Source: Mammaliicoccus sciuri
GTDB taxonomy: Bacteria > Bacillota > Bacilli > Staphylococcales > Staphylococcaceae
Reading direction: 5' to 3'
Assembly (NCBI RefSeq): GCF_025561425.1
Contig: NZ_CP094824.1
Span: 806,001-870,000, forward strand
Length of the DNA stretch: 64,000 bases
Of the stretch, positions 52,081 through 61,059 are shown in pieces. The notes beneath the pieces are model-generated. The model searched no databases. It was not told where the DNA came from and worked only from the letters and a program-made list of their open reading frames with translations. Position 1 is the stretch's first letter; each line of letters starts with the position of its first letter. A program made the translations under genes and the position numbers.

Positions 52081-52602
52081 ATGAAAAAAACACTCATCAT
52101 TACCGTTTTAGTCGTTCTATTTTTAAGTATTGGTTCAGTAGGGTACCATCAATATGTAAAGGCAAATGAAAAATTTACAGATTACGAATTAAAAAAAGAG
52201 GAGATTCAATTAAATCATAATCATGAAATAAGTGTAGGAAAATTAAAAATCAGTAATTTAGATGCGCATACTGTTAGTAATGAAATAATAATAGATATGG
52301 ATATGACGATTTTAAAGAATAAAGGATCAAAATATGAATTTGAAAAAAACATAGATGGAGCTTTCATTTTACTTGTTGATGATTTATATGCTACAAGTGG
52401 CGGAAAATATGAATTAAAAAATAGTAAATATAAAACAGCTAGTGTGACTTATGATAAATATGAAGCTCATTTAAGTTTTAGCACTAACCTTGATAATATT
52501 AAAGGTAAACATAAATTGGAATGCGTTTACCTCGACCGTAATGGTCATAAGTTGAAGAAATTATATTTACCGATTCGTGTTGACGGTGGGAAGATTGTTT
52601 GA
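52081..52602 (+). CDS. Membrane-anchored extracellular protein of unknown function
   Basis: A 173-residue protein with one N-terminal hydrophobic segment (about residues 4-24, LIITVLVVLFLSIGSVGYH) lacking a clear cleavage site or lipobox, so probably a signal anchor. The remaining 145 residues look beta-rich and contain ISNLDAHTVSNEIIIDMDMT and YEAHLSFSTNL. Its ATG is two bases after the membrane gene upstream. No family recognised. Likely one subunit of a two-gene surface system; a hairpin TAGTAACTAC/GTAGTTACTA (52611-52634) follows. Confidence 0.6.
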   Translation: MKKTLIITVLVVLFLSIGSVGYHQYVKANEKFTDYELKKEEIQLNHNHEISVGKLKISNLDAHTVSNEIIIDMDMTILKNKGSKYEFEKNIDGAFILLVDDLYATSGGKYELKNSKYKTASVTYDKYEAHLSFSTNLDNIKGKHKLECVYLDRNGHKLKKLYLPIRVDGGKIV

Positions 52603-52667
52603 TACATTATTAGTAACTACTAAGGTAGTTACTACATCCCAACGTAGTAAAATCATTTATCCCAAAT

Positions 52668-52709
52668 AATAACCCTTAAGAGAAAAAGGTTTTTCTCTTA
52701 AAGGTTATT
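52668..52709. terminator. 20-bp hairpin between convergent genes, overlapping trmB-type stop
   Basis: Bases 52668-52687 pair with 52690-52709 (19 of 20) around only two bases (GG). It contains the last codons of the minus-strand regulator. There is no clean T run; such a tight cruciform-like structure may terminate both convergent transcripts or protect mRNA ends. Confidence 0.6.
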
Positions 52710-53446
52710 TCGTCTTCTATATCTTCTTCAAATTTACTAATATATTTATTGACTAGGACGTCATGCCAAATGTAGTCTTTCATCATTTTTATTTGTGTGT
52801 GATCATAACTGATATAAGCGCGCATATTTGATTCTGCTGTTTGTCCGTAAATCATGTGTTCATCGTCTACGATTACGACGAAAGGTTTAAGTGTTAATGA
52901 ACTTTTGACGTAGTTTGTATAACGATGATTAATGAGATCATAGCCGGGTTGGTCGACTTGGAATGTAATTCCTTGAATATGGATATCTTCTGAGACATGG
53001 TTTGTTAAGATGTCATATAAGTCTGGCCATATTGAAACGGTGATTTGTCTTTTTGCTTTTTTAATGGCAGATGTTACAGCATCTAGGATTGTTGATTCAT
53101 TTGTTAAGACTTCTATTTGAATAGGCGCATTGTCTTTTACGATATTTAATTTATTAATTTCTTGTTCAAGTTGAAGGAGTTCGTCGTTTTGCTTTTTTTC
53201 AAATAGTTGTATGGTTTGTTTTGGTGATAGGGCATAGTAGTATTTCTTTTGGTCTTGTAAATTGAAATAAGCGAGTCCTTGTTCATCAAGTTTATTGAGT
53301 GCTTCATAAATTTTTGAACGTGGAACGCTTGATATTTCACTAAGTTTATAAGCTGTTATGCCTGGATTTTGAACAAGGGCGATATAAGCTTTAGAGCCAT
53401 ATTCACTTAATCCAAAGCGTTTTAAAATGTCGATCATTTGATTCAT
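52676..53446 (-). CDS. TrmB-family transcriptional regulator
   Basis: A 256-residue protein with an N-terminal TrmB-type winged helix (RFGLSEYGSKAYIALVQNPG, 20 residues, then ITAYKLSEISSVPRSKIYEA) followed by a coiled coil (about residues 80-105) and a PLD-like effector domain (ITVSIWPDLYDIL). The family senses sugars in archaea; bacterial members vary. ATG 53446 follows AAGGTGAC. It is the last gene of a coaW-pentapeptide-trmB run on the minus strand, with gaps of 18 and 11 bases. Confidence 0.85.
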   Translation of the reverse strand: MNQMIDILKRFGLSEYGSKAYIALVQNPGITAYKLSEISSVPRSKIYEALNKLDEQGLAYFNLQDQKKYYYALSPKQTIQLFEKKQNDELLQLEQEINKLNIVKDNAPIQIEVLTNESTILDAVTSAIKKAKRQITVSIWPDLYDILTNHVSEDIHIQGITFQVDQPGYDLINHRYTNYVKSSLTLKPFVVIVDDEHMIYGQTAESNMRAYISYDHTQIKMMKDYIWHDVLVNKYISKFEEDIEDEITFKRKTFFS

Positions 53447-53457
53447 AATGTCACCTT

Positions 53458-54087
53458 CTAGTTTGATGTTACGTTAACCCCGAATAACGGAAGTATATCA
53501 TATGCTTGGTATTCAGAAACTGTTGCACCTTTTAAGTCATTAGGTTGTACAACAAGTTGTTCAATTGTATTGGACGATAAATCAATGTCTTTTAATGATG
53601 TTTCAACAACTTCAAGTGATTCTAATGCACATCTTTCAATTGCGACAGATTTTTGAGTACAGAATGAAAGGTAAGTTTCTGACATTTGATTATCGTTAAA
53701 TAAAACGTGATCTAAGTTACAATTTTGAAATTGACTCATTTTTAACTGACAATTAGAAAATTGTACATGCTTGAGTTTAACGTCCGTAAAGTTAGGACCA
53801 ATCATGCGACAATCTTTGAAGTGCACTCTATTAAGGGAGGCTTCGCTGAATATACAGTTTGAAAGGTCGCATCCTTTAAATATAATATCTAATCCGTGAA
53901 TTTTAGTGAAATCAACAGATTCAAATGTACATTGATTGAAATACATTGTATCGATTTGACTCGTTTCTTCATCTAACTTAATCAATGCTTTATCAAAGTA
54001 CAAGTCATACGAAGACTGATAGAGTGTTACATCTTTTGTTTCTTCGTATTCAAATTTATTGCGTAGTTTAGGTTCTATAATTTTCAT
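53458..54087 (-). CDS. Pentapeptide-repeat protein
   Basis: A 209-residue protein whose middle (residues about 50-165) follows the pentapeptide pattern A(D/N)LxX with F, L or V at the centre: MYFNQCTFESVDFTKIHG, IFKGCDLSNCIFSEASLNRV and CQLKMSQFQNCNLDHVLF are examples. This makes a right-handed quadrilateral beta helix. Relatives include McbG and Qnr, which mimic DNA and protect gyrase, but that role cannot be read from sequence. The ATG at 54087 follows AAGGAGT. It sits between coaW and the TrmB-type gene. Confidence 0.85.
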   Translation of the reverse strand: MKIIEPKLRNKFEYEETKDVTLYQSSYDLYFDKALIKLDEETSQIDTMYFNQCTFESVDFTKIHGLDIIFKGCDLSNCIFSEASLNRVHFKDCRMIGPNFTDVKLKHVQFSNCQLKMSQFQNCNLDHVLFNDNQMSETYLSFCTQKSVAIERCALESLEVVETSLKDIDLSSNTIEQLVVQPNDLKGATVSEYQAYDILPLFGVNVTSN

Positions 54088-54105
54088 ATAAATACTCCTT
54101 AATGT

Positions 54106-54903
54106 TTAACAATATATTGAACCGAGCGCCCCTGAAAATTCACCATTTTCAATGAAGTATGGTTTTAGACCTCTTAAAATCGTGTAATCAACGACAATAT
54201 TTTTGAGTAGTTCATTTTTAACAAATGAAGATCCAATAAACACAACATTTTCCGTATTGTATTGTCTTGCGGCATGGATGGATACGGTTGTGACTGTTTC
54301 TCCCACGATACCCATTACAGCTGCTAAGCGATCAGCATTTGGAAATGCATCGTTCATATGCTGTAATACATGTCCAAAGTTAGCAGCAGTTAATTCACCA
54401 GAAATAGGGGTGTCATCACCTTTATAAATATGTTTAACTTTTAAATCTATTTTATCTCGATCTCCATTTAAAGCTGTTTGAACAAGTTCGTCATAATCGC
54501 TAATTTGAGTCAGTAAATAACTTAAACCTTGTATCATACCACCACCAGCTCCAGTACCGCCTGCACGTTCTTGATGATCAGTAGTTGCGTAATGAATAGA
54601 AGTACCAGTACCGACATTCGAGAATATATATGTTTCAAGGTCTATATTGTTTTCTTTTAAAAATATTTGAATCCCTTTATAAGTCGCATCAAATTCAATA
54701 CTACGTTTCGCTTGATGTTTAATGCATGAGTCTAAGTATTGTGCTTTACCACCTGTAATTGATACTTCAACATCATCTAATTGATTTAACCAATCTGCAA
54801 CTTGATCAATGTCAGTTGCTAACCATTTTTGATACGTTCTTTCATTATTTAATTCGGTCACGACTTTAATTAAAGTACCACCGGCATCAATACCAATTTT
54901 CAC
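54106..54903 (-). CDS. coaW: Type II pantothenate kinase
   Basis: A 265-residue enzyme for the first step of coenzyme A synthesis. GIDAGGTLIKVV is the ATP-binding phosphate 1 motif; FSNVGTGTSIHYA and ERAGGTGAGGGMIQGL match the staphylococcal type II enzyme, which escapes CoA feedback. The start is GTG at 54903 after GAGGTG. This form of kinase is characteristic of staphylococci and some bacilli, a useful taxonomic hint. First gene of a three-gene run. Confidence 0.94.
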   Translation of the reverse strand: MKIGIDAGGTLIKVVTELNNERTYQKWLATDIDQVADWLNQLDDVEVSITGGKAQYLDSCIKHQAKRSIEFDATYKGIQIFLKENNIDLETYIFSNVGTGTSIHYATTDHQERAGGTGAGGGMIQGLSYLLTQISDYDELVQTALNGDRDKIDLKVKHIYKGDDTPISGELTAANFGHVLQHMNDAFPNADRLAAVMGIVGETVTTVSIHAARQYNTENVVFIGSSFVKNELLKNIVVDYTILRGLKPYFIENGEFSGALGSIYC

Positions 54904-55053
54904 ACGAACACCTCATCTAGAAAAGTATATAATTATCGTTATTATACTATAAAAAATTGTATATGATAAATTAATGGTTTTTAGAAATATATTATAAAAA
55001 TTGTATAATTACATGATAAGATGATACCAAGTATAAATGAAGGAGGTTATATT

Positions 55054-55661
55054 TTGATTAGCATATACGAAATAAAACCGAAATTTCAGCAACTATTAAT
55101 GCCTATCGTTGACTGGATGAGAAAAATCGGAATGACACCAAATCAAGTTACAATATTAGCATTACTGCTATCAATCGTAACTGGGATTATTTTAAGTATA
55201 TTTCATGAAAACAAATGGATTTATATTTTAATACCAATCGTGATGTTTGTAAGAATGGCTTTAAATGCAATTGATGGTGTAATGGCAAAAAATATCAAAT
55301 GAAATCTCACTTAGGGTTATTGTTGAATGAATTAGGGGATGTTATAAGTGATTTATTTTTATTTATACCATTCGTGTTTATTGCTGAAGATTATGGAATA
55401 GGTATTATGTTGTTTATCAGTTTATCAATCATAAGTGAAATGGCTGGTGGAACTGTTCAAGTGATCGGTAGTTCAAGAAGATATGACGGTCCGATGGGTA
55501 AAAGTGACCGAGCATTTATTGTAGGTTTTATCAGTTTCTTGATTTTTGTTCATTTAAATATCATACCTTATTTACATTTTGTGTTCTATATTTGTTCAAT
55601 ACTCATGTTAATCAATATTTATAATCGAATAACAAATGGATTAAAGGAGGTTAAATCATGA
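55054..55661 (+). pseudogene. CDP-alcohol phosphatidyltransferase, split by a frameshift
   Basis: A membrane enzyme that swaps CMP of a CDP-lipid for an alcohol head group. The first frame starts at TTG 55054 after AAGGAGGT and holds the N-terminal part of the CDP-OH-P motif (IDGVMAKNIK), then stops at TGA 55302. A second frame from ATG 55299 continues MKSHLGLLLNELGDVISDLF with the D-x3-D part of the motif, to 55661. One A missing from the run at 55297-55299 explains the break; with it the protein has about 203 residues. The stop and start overlap as ATGA, so coupled translation of two halves is conceivable. It heads a four-gene lipid operon, like ynbA of E. coli. Confidence 0.82.
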
Positions 55662-56596
55662 ACTTAGGGAAGATATCTTCAGAAATGCTGATTGTTATGA
55701 TTGGGGTATTTATCGTACTCGTATTATCCAGTTTGATTAGTATTTATTTAACGAAACGATATCCTGAAAAAGACTTCACTGAAATTAGATTGAGAATTAA
55801 ATCATGGTGGAGTATGTGTATTATCTTTACAATTCCTTTAGTTATTCACTCTACTGTGTCATTGATTTTTCTTGGCTTACTTTGTTTTTTAGCTTTGAAA
55901 GAGTATTTTTCTTTAATCCCTACAAATCGTAGTCATAGAGCTGTATTATTCTGGGCGTACTTATCTATACCAATTCAATTTACATTTATCTATTTTGGAT
56001 TTTATGGCATGTTTATTATTTTTATTCCGGTATATATGTTCTTATTTATACCGATACAAGCAATATTGATAGGTGAAACAAAAGGGTTTTTACAATCAAT
56101 GGGATCTGTACAATGGGGCATGATGTTAATGGTGTTTAGTTTAAGTCATTTAGCATACTTAATTGTCTTACCTGGCGAAAAAAGTTCAGTACCCGGTGCG
56201 AGCCTTGTTTTATTTTTAGTTATATTAACGCAAGCAAATGATGTCTTTCAATTTCTGTTTGGTAAAGCATTTGGTAAACATAAAATTGTACCTAAAGTAA
56301 GTCCAAACAAGACATGGGAAGGTTTTGTTGGGGGGATTATTTCAACGACAATTCTATCTTTATGTTTAGCACCATTATTAACGCCATTCACGTTATTAGG
56401 CATGATTGTAGCAGGTTTATATATTAGTATTATGGGATTTGTGGGAGGTGTGAATATTTCAGCTTTAAAAAGAGATTTAAATATTAAAGATACTTCTCAA
56501 ACAATACCAGGTCATGGCGGTATTTTGGATAGAGTAGATTCTTTAACTTACACAGCGCCACTCTTCTTCCACTTTGTAAGGTTCTTTTACTTTTAA
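55658..56596 (+). CDS. CdsA-like phosphatidate cytidylyltransferase
   Basis: A 312-residue membrane enzyme that makes CDP-diacylglycerol from phosphatidate and CTP, or uses a related lipid. The family signature is complete near the C-terminus: SALKRDLNIKDTSQTIPGHG followed by GILDRVDSL. About eight helices precede and surround it. The ATG overlaps the preceding gene by four bases. It is a second, accessory copy in type (ynbB-like); the housekeeping cdsA usually lies near uppS and is not in this window. Confidence 0.9.
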   Translation: MNLGKISSEMLIVMIGVFIVLVLSSLISIYLTKRYPEKDFTEIRLRIKSWWSMCIIFTIPLVIHSTVSLIFLGLLCFLALKEYFSLIPTNRSHRAVLFWAYLSIPIQFTFIYFGFYGMFIIFIPVYMFLFIPIQAILIGETKGFLQSMGSVQWGMMLMVFSLSHLAYLIVLPGEKSSVPGASLVLFLVILTQANDVFQFLFGKAFGKHKIVPKVSPNKTWEGFVGGIISTTILSLCLAPLLTPFTLLGMIVAGLYISIMGFVGGVNISALKRDLNIKDTSQTIPGHGGILDRVDSLTYTAPLFFHFVRFFYF

Positions 56597-56609
56597 GGGG
56601 TGAACCGAT

Positions 56610-57239
56610 ATGTTAAGACTCATTATATTTACATGTATCATTAAGCCAATTATTATAATTGTTTTAGGATTAAATATACGTAGACGAGAATGGTTACCTA
56701 AAAAAGGTCCTATAGTGATTATTGCCAACCATAATTCACATTTAGATACACTTGTACTACTTTCATTGTTTCAAGGAGAAGGATTTAAGAAAGCACGACC
56801 TGTAGCTGCAGGCGATTATTTTCTGAAAAACAAACTATTAAAATGGTTTTCTATGAATGTTATGAGAATCATACCAATAGAGCGAAAAATGACGCGAGAT
56901 ATTAAAGGATTATTTGAACCAATTGTGGATGCTTTAGATGAAGGCAGTATTATTATCTTGTATCCAGAGGGAAGTAGAGGCGAACCTGAAAAGTTATCAA
57001 AATATAAATCCGGGATTTATTATTTAATGAGAGAACGTCCAGACATTCCGATACAAACTTTGTTTCTACATGGGTTAGGCAAATCATTACCGAAAGGCTC
57101 AAAACTATTTGTACCATTCTTTGTTGATATTTTTGTAGGACGTCCATTTTTATTTAATGAAAATAGAAAAGCATTTATGGATGAGCTTAATGAGCGAATG
57201 AATGAGCTTAGAAATGAAGGTGATTTTAAAGAATGGTAA
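56610..57239 (+). CDS. PlsC-type lysophospholipid acyltransferase
   Basis: A 209-residue membrane-associated acyltransferase that adds an acyl chain to a lysophosphatidate-like acceptor. The catalytic HX4D box is NHNSHLDTL and the phosphate-binding box is LYPEGSRGEPE. One N-terminal helix (about residues 2-17) anchors it. The ATG at 56610 follows AAGGGGTGA, and it overlaps the next gene by seven bases. Together with the cytidylyltransferase and the CDP-alcohol transferase it forms a short phospholipid-making route. Confidence 0.92.
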   Translation: MLRLIIFTCIIKPIIIIVLGLNIRRREWLPKKGPIVIIANHNSHLDTLVLLSLFQGEGFKKARPVAAGDYFLKNKLLKWFSMNVMRIIPIERKMTRDIKGLFEPIVDALDEGSIIILYPEGSRGEPEKLSKYKSGIYYLMRERPDIPIQTLFLHGLGKSLPKGSKLFVPFFVDIFVGRPFLFNENRKAFMDELNERMNELRNEGDFKEW

Positions 57240-57769
57240 TCATATTTATATGGGCTTTTCTTGAAGCAATTGTATTCTTTATTATCCCTGATGTGACTCT
57301 AACTTATTATGCAATCAAGCAAAAAAGTAAATTTAAATTATTGTGTGCAAATTTGATTGCAATTATAGGTGCAGTTCTAGGTGGCATCATCGTTTACATT
57401 ATTTCAATTCAACATTTGAACTTTGTTGAAATGATCATGATTAAGATTCCGGGTATTCATCCTTATATGATAGAACACGTGATACATTCATTAGAAGATA
57501 AAGGTGTGCTCGGATTAATAGAAGCACCATTGTTTGGTGTTCCATATAAACTTTATGCAATGATGAGCTATCACGCAGGTATATCATTTCTTGTATTTAT
57601 ATTCGTAAGTTTCTTTGCAAGACTCTTGAGGTTTATATTAACGAGTTATCTAGCATATGTACTCAGTCATATTGTGTTTAAAAACGTTAATCAATATATC
57701 AAAATATTACTATGGTTAATCGTATGGATAATCGTCTATTGGATATATTTTTCGATACATGCGTTTTAA
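57233..57769 (+). CDS. DedA/VTT-like membrane protein
   Basis: A 178-residue protein with four or five helices. FLEAIVFFIIPDVTL and GAVLGGIIVYI resemble the re-entrant region of YqaA/DedA (VTT-domain) proteins, and the middle IEAPLFGVPYKLYAMMS would be the second re-entrant half. VTT proteins act as lipid scramblases or flippases, which suits its place as the last gene of the lipid operon. Assignment is by pattern, not a clear signature. The ATG overlaps the acyltransferase gene. Confidence 0.7.
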   Translation: MVIIFIWAFLEAIVFFIIPDVTLTYYAIKQKSKFKLLCANLIAIIGAVLGGIIVYIISIQHLNFVEMIMIKIPGIHPYMIEHVIHSLEDKGVLGLIEAPLFGVPYKLYAMMSYHAGISFLVFIFVSFFARLLRFILTSYLAYVLSHIVFKNVNQYIKILLWLIVWIIVYWIYFSIHAF

Positions 57770-57794
57770 TTTATGTAATTAAGACAATCAAAGA

Positions 57795-57840
57795 AGGCAC
57801 CATTCATTGATTGAAACAATGAATGATGCCTATTTTAATT
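57795..57840 (+). terminator. Terminator of the lipid operon
   Basis: A 15-bp stem with one mismatch (AGGCACCATTCATTG with CAATGAATGATGCCT), followed by a T-rich tract that also touches the end of the convergent BCCT gene. Confidence 0.85.
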
Positions 57841-59437
57841 ATTTTTCTTCTTCTTCACGTTCTTCTAATGACTTAGAGAAATCTGTGTCATCATCTATAT
57901 AAGTCATTTTGAAATGTTTAGATGGTTCTCTACGTAATGCTTTCATAATAGAGAACATCATTAAGAATAGTATAAATGCGAATGGCAGTCCGGCTACGAC
58001 AGAAGCGGTTTGTAAACTTTCTAAACCACCTGCTAATGTCATGGCAACTGAAATGGCACCAATTAATGTTCCCCAAACTAATTTATACTTGAATGGCGGT
58101 ACGATTGAGCCTTTATCAGACATGCTTGATAAGATAAAAGTAGTTGAATCCGAACTTGTAACAAGGAACAAGAAGATTAATATTATTGCTAGAATACTAG
58201 TTGCTTCGTAAAATGGGAAGTTTGATAATAGAGAGAATAGTGCAACTGTATAATCTCCTTTAACATCTTCCGCAATAGAAGCACCTTTATTAATAACTAA
58301 ATACATGGCCGTTCCACCAAAAGTGGCAATCCAACTAAATGAAATAAGTGGTGGAATAATTAACACGCCAATTACAAATTCTCTAATCGTTCTGCCTCTT
58401 GATACTCTGGCTACAAATCCTCCGATAAATGGAGACCATGCAATGACCCATGCCCAATAGAACACAGTCCATTGTTGAACCCAAGAATTGTCACCTTCAT
58501 AAGGATTTAATCTAAAACTATATTGTACAAAGTTTGTAATATAGTCACCTATAGCAACAGTAAATGTTTCAAATATAAATTGTGTCGGTCCTAAAATAAG
58601 TATAAATATAAGTAAAGCAAAACAAATAAATATGTTAGCATTACTTAGCCATTTAACACCTTTATTAAGACCTGATGCTGATGAACCAAGAAATAGTAAA
58701 GTCATCATGACGGTGATGATAATTTTAGTCCAATTATTATTAGGAATATCAAAAACATGATGAAGTCCGCCACCAATTTGCATTATCCCTAGACCAATTG
58801 AAGTTGCAATACCCATGACAGTTGCGACTATCGCCAAGATATCGATAACATTTCTGTATGGTTTCTTATAAGTTTCACCGAATACGGGTTCCATTGCTGT
58901 AGATATTAAACCATCTCTTCTTTTTCTAAATTGGAAGTAAGCTACTATAAGCCCTGCCATTGCAAAGATAGACCATTGTGAAATACCCCAATGGAAAAAT
59001 GTATATCCCATAGCAAGTCGAGCTGATTCTAATGTAGCGCCATCTACTTCATTTGGAAATGGTGATTTTAAGTAATGTGTCATTGGTTCAGCTACGCCCC
59101 AGAATACAATCCCGACACCGAGACCAGCAGAGAATAACATGCCGACCCATGATATAAATGAGAATTCTGGTTCTTCGTCGTCTCTACCGAGTTTAAATCG
59201 ACCAAATCTCGTTATAGCCAATCCGATTAAAAAGATATCTAATACGAATACGATGATTAAGAATAACCATCCTGTACTGTTAGATATAAATGTATATAAT
59301 ATATTAGCGTATTTACCAAAACCATTTGGAAAAATTCCAGCAGTTAAAGTTACTAATAATATAATAGACATAGATACCCAAAATACTAATGTTGTCTTAT
59401 TATTATGCTTGTCTGTATTGTCTTTTGACTGTTTCAT
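57839..59437 (-). CDS. BCCT-family compatible-solute transporter
   Basis: A 532-residue sodium-coupled importer of betaine, choline, carnitine or similar compounds with 12 helices. Markers are SWVGMLFSAGLGVGIVFWGV (20 residues), FHWGISQWSI and the family signature in helix 8, WTVFYWAWVIAWSPFIGGFV (20 residues). The acidic C-terminal tail (EEREEEEK) may sense osmolarity. ATG 59437 follows AAAGGGGG. Single gene, convergent with the lipid operon. Confidence 0.93.
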   Translation of the reverse strand: MKQSKDNTDKHNNKTTLVFWVSMSIILLVTLTAGIFPNGFGKYANILYTFISNSTGWLFLIIVFVLDIFLIGLAITRFGRFKLGRDDEEPEFSFISWVGMLFSAGLGVGIVFWGVAEPMTHYLKSPFPNEVDGATLESARLAMGYTFFHWGISQWSIFAMAGLIVAYFQFRKRRDGLISTAMEPVFGETYKKPYRNVIDILAIVATVMGIATSIGLGIMQIGGGLHHVFDIPNNNWTKIIITVMMTLLFLGSSASGLNKGVKWLSNANIFICFALLIFILILGPTQFIFETFTVAIGDYITNFVQYSFRLNPYEGDNSWVQQWTVFYWAWVIAWSPFIGGFVARVSRGRTIREFVIGVLIIPPLISFSWIATFGGTAMYLVINKGASIAEDVKGDYTVALFSLLSNFPFYEATSILAIILIFLFLVTSSDSTTFILSSMSDKGSIVPPFKYKLVWGTLIGAISVAMTLAGGLESLQTASVVAGLPFAFILFLMMFSIMKALRREPSKHFKMTYIDDDTDFSKSLEEREEEEK

Positions 59438-59596
59438 TAATATCCCCCTTTAAATTATGCAGTCTTATTTCTATTACCCTCATCCAAATCAAACTAACAT
59501 GTGTACTATAATTAATTACGTTTTCTAAGGTTCTTAATTGCGCAATGAATGTAAAATTCGTTATGATATATATAAACAAACGGGGGGATATCAATC

Positions 59597-60454
59597 ATGA
59601 AAGCTAAATCATTCGGTGAAATCGTCATTAAACCATTTGAAGAACATATGAGAACGGCACTATATGATTTTGAATTAAATGAACGACAACAAATTTATTC
59701 TTCATTACCTAAAGAAGTGTTGGATGGTGCTATCGAAGATCCTGATAGAAGACCTAATGTTGTCGTAAACGATCAAGACGACATAGTTGGTTTTTTTGTA
59801 TTGCATAAGTATTATCAACACGAAGGTTACGACACACCACATAAAGTTGTATATATACGTTCATTAGCAATTAATGAAAAGTATCAAGGAAATGGGTATG
59901 GCACAACTATAATGATGAATTTACCTGAGTACGTTCAACATGTGTTCCCTGATTTTGATCATTTATATTTAGTAGTAGATGCTGAAAATGAGGCAGCATG
60001 GAATTTATATGAAAGAGCTGGCTTTATGCATACAGCAACAAAAGAAGAAGGACCAATAGGTAAAGAACGATTGTATTATTTAGATTTAGATTCAAAATAT
60101 GTATCTTCATTGAAACTTGTATTAAATGAAGATGATTTAGATAATGAATTTGTCGATATACATTTAATGAAAGATAATCAAAAAGTAGGTATCATCGTAT
60201 TAGAAGATAAAGGTCACTATTTTGATATTCGTAGTATAGAAGTCGAAGAAGACGAAAGAAAAGAAGGTATTGCAGAGAGTGCTTTAAGACAGTTAAGTAC
60301 TTTTGTGAGAAGAAGGTTTGAAGATAAGAAAGAAATACACATCACTTTATTCGGTTCAAACAATAAATTGAAACCTTTATGTGAGAAAGCACGATTTGTA
60401 GAAATACAAAAATCTGAGGACTATATTAAACTCATGAAATATATTAAGTATTAA
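59597..60454 (+). CDS. Two-domain GNAT acetyltransferase
   Basis: A 285-residue protein with two GNAT-like units. The first (about residues 1-170) has NEKYQGNGYGTTIMMNLPE for acetyl-CoA and DAENEAAWNLYERAGF. The second (about 180-285) is more diverged, with EEDERKEGIAESALRQL. Proteins of this type lie next to rpoE in staphylococci. The acceptor is unknown. The ATG at 59597 follows CGGGGGGAT. The rpoE promoter follows after a short gap. Confidence 0.85.
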   Translation: MKAKSFGEIVIKPFEEHMRTALYDFELNERQQIYSSLPKEVLDGAIEDPDRRPNVVVNDQDDIVGFFVLHKYYQHEGYDTPHKVVYIRSLAINEKYQGNGYGTTIMMNLPEYVQHVFPDFDHLYLVVDAENEAAWNLYERAGFMHTATKEEGPIGKERLYYLDLDSKYVSSLKLVLNEDDLDNEFVDIHLMKDNQKVGIIVLEDKGHYFDIRSIEVEEDERKEGIAESALRQLSTFVRRRFEDKKEIHITLFGSNNKLKPLCEKARFVEIQKSEDYIKLMKYIKY

Positions 60455-60476
60455 CTAACATTTGCTAAAAATCATC

Positions 60477-60506
60477 TTGTCAATTATAATCGTAAACTGT
60501 TATGAT
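60477..60506 (+). promoter_or_regulatory. Probable rpoE promoter
   Basis: TTGTCA (60477-60482) and TATGAT (60501-60506), spacer 18 bases, ending about 50 bases before the start codon. Confidence 0.5.
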
Positions 60507-60558
60507 TATAAATATTAATGTGCGACAATAGTTCGATTGTTGAAAGGAAGAGTAAAGC

Positions 60559-61059
60559 ATGAAATTAAAAGATTTCACAAAAGAAATGGTAGATGAGCAT
60601 TCATTTATCGAAATGGCTTATATTTTATTAACAGAGAACGGTAAAGAAACAAACTTATATGATATGATAGACGAATTCAAAAGCTTAGGTAATTATAATG
60701 ATTCAGAAATTGAGAACCGTATTTTACAATTCTATACGGACTTAAATACTGATGGACGCTTCTTAAGTGTGGGTGAGAATATTTGGGGACTTCGTGACTG
60801 GTATTCAGTTGACGATATCGAAGAAAAAATCGCACCAACAATTCAAAAATTCAACGTTCTAGACGAAGACGATGAAGCTGATTCAGAAATCTCATTATTA
60901 GGGGAAGAAGATAAATCTAAAGATCTTGATATTACAATTGATCAAGACGATGAAGAAGGTTTAAATGATCCTGAAGACCCTGAAGATGAAGATGTAGAAG
61001 ATGAATTAGATGAAGCGGGTCTTGTTGTAGATGAAGAAGACGAAGAAGACGAATTTTAA
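60559..61059 (+). CDS. rpoE: RNA polymerase delta subunit
   Basis: A 166-residue Gram-positive RNA polymerase subunit that speeds recycling and raises promoter selectivity. The folded N-terminal domain (about residues 1-90, with [15 protein letters not shown] and [18 protein letters not shown]) is followed by a disordered tail extremely rich in Asp and Glu, ending EEDEEDEF. The ATG at 60559 follows GAAAGGAAG. Upstream of pyrG, as in Bacillus and staphylococci. Confidence 0.95.
   Translation: MKLKDFTKEMVDEHSFIEMAYILLTENGKETNLYDMIDEFKSLGNYNDSEIENRILQFYTDLNTDGRFLSVGENIWGLRDWYSVDDIEEKIAPTIQKFNVLDEDDEADSEISLLGEEDKSKDLDITIDQDDEEGLNDPEDPEDEDVEDELDEAGLVVDEEDEEDEF

Noticed and set aside
59139-59453. 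Plus-strand frame of 104 codons inside the BCCT gene
   Set aside because: Antisense shadow of a membrane protein gene; the composition reflects reversed hydrophobic codons.
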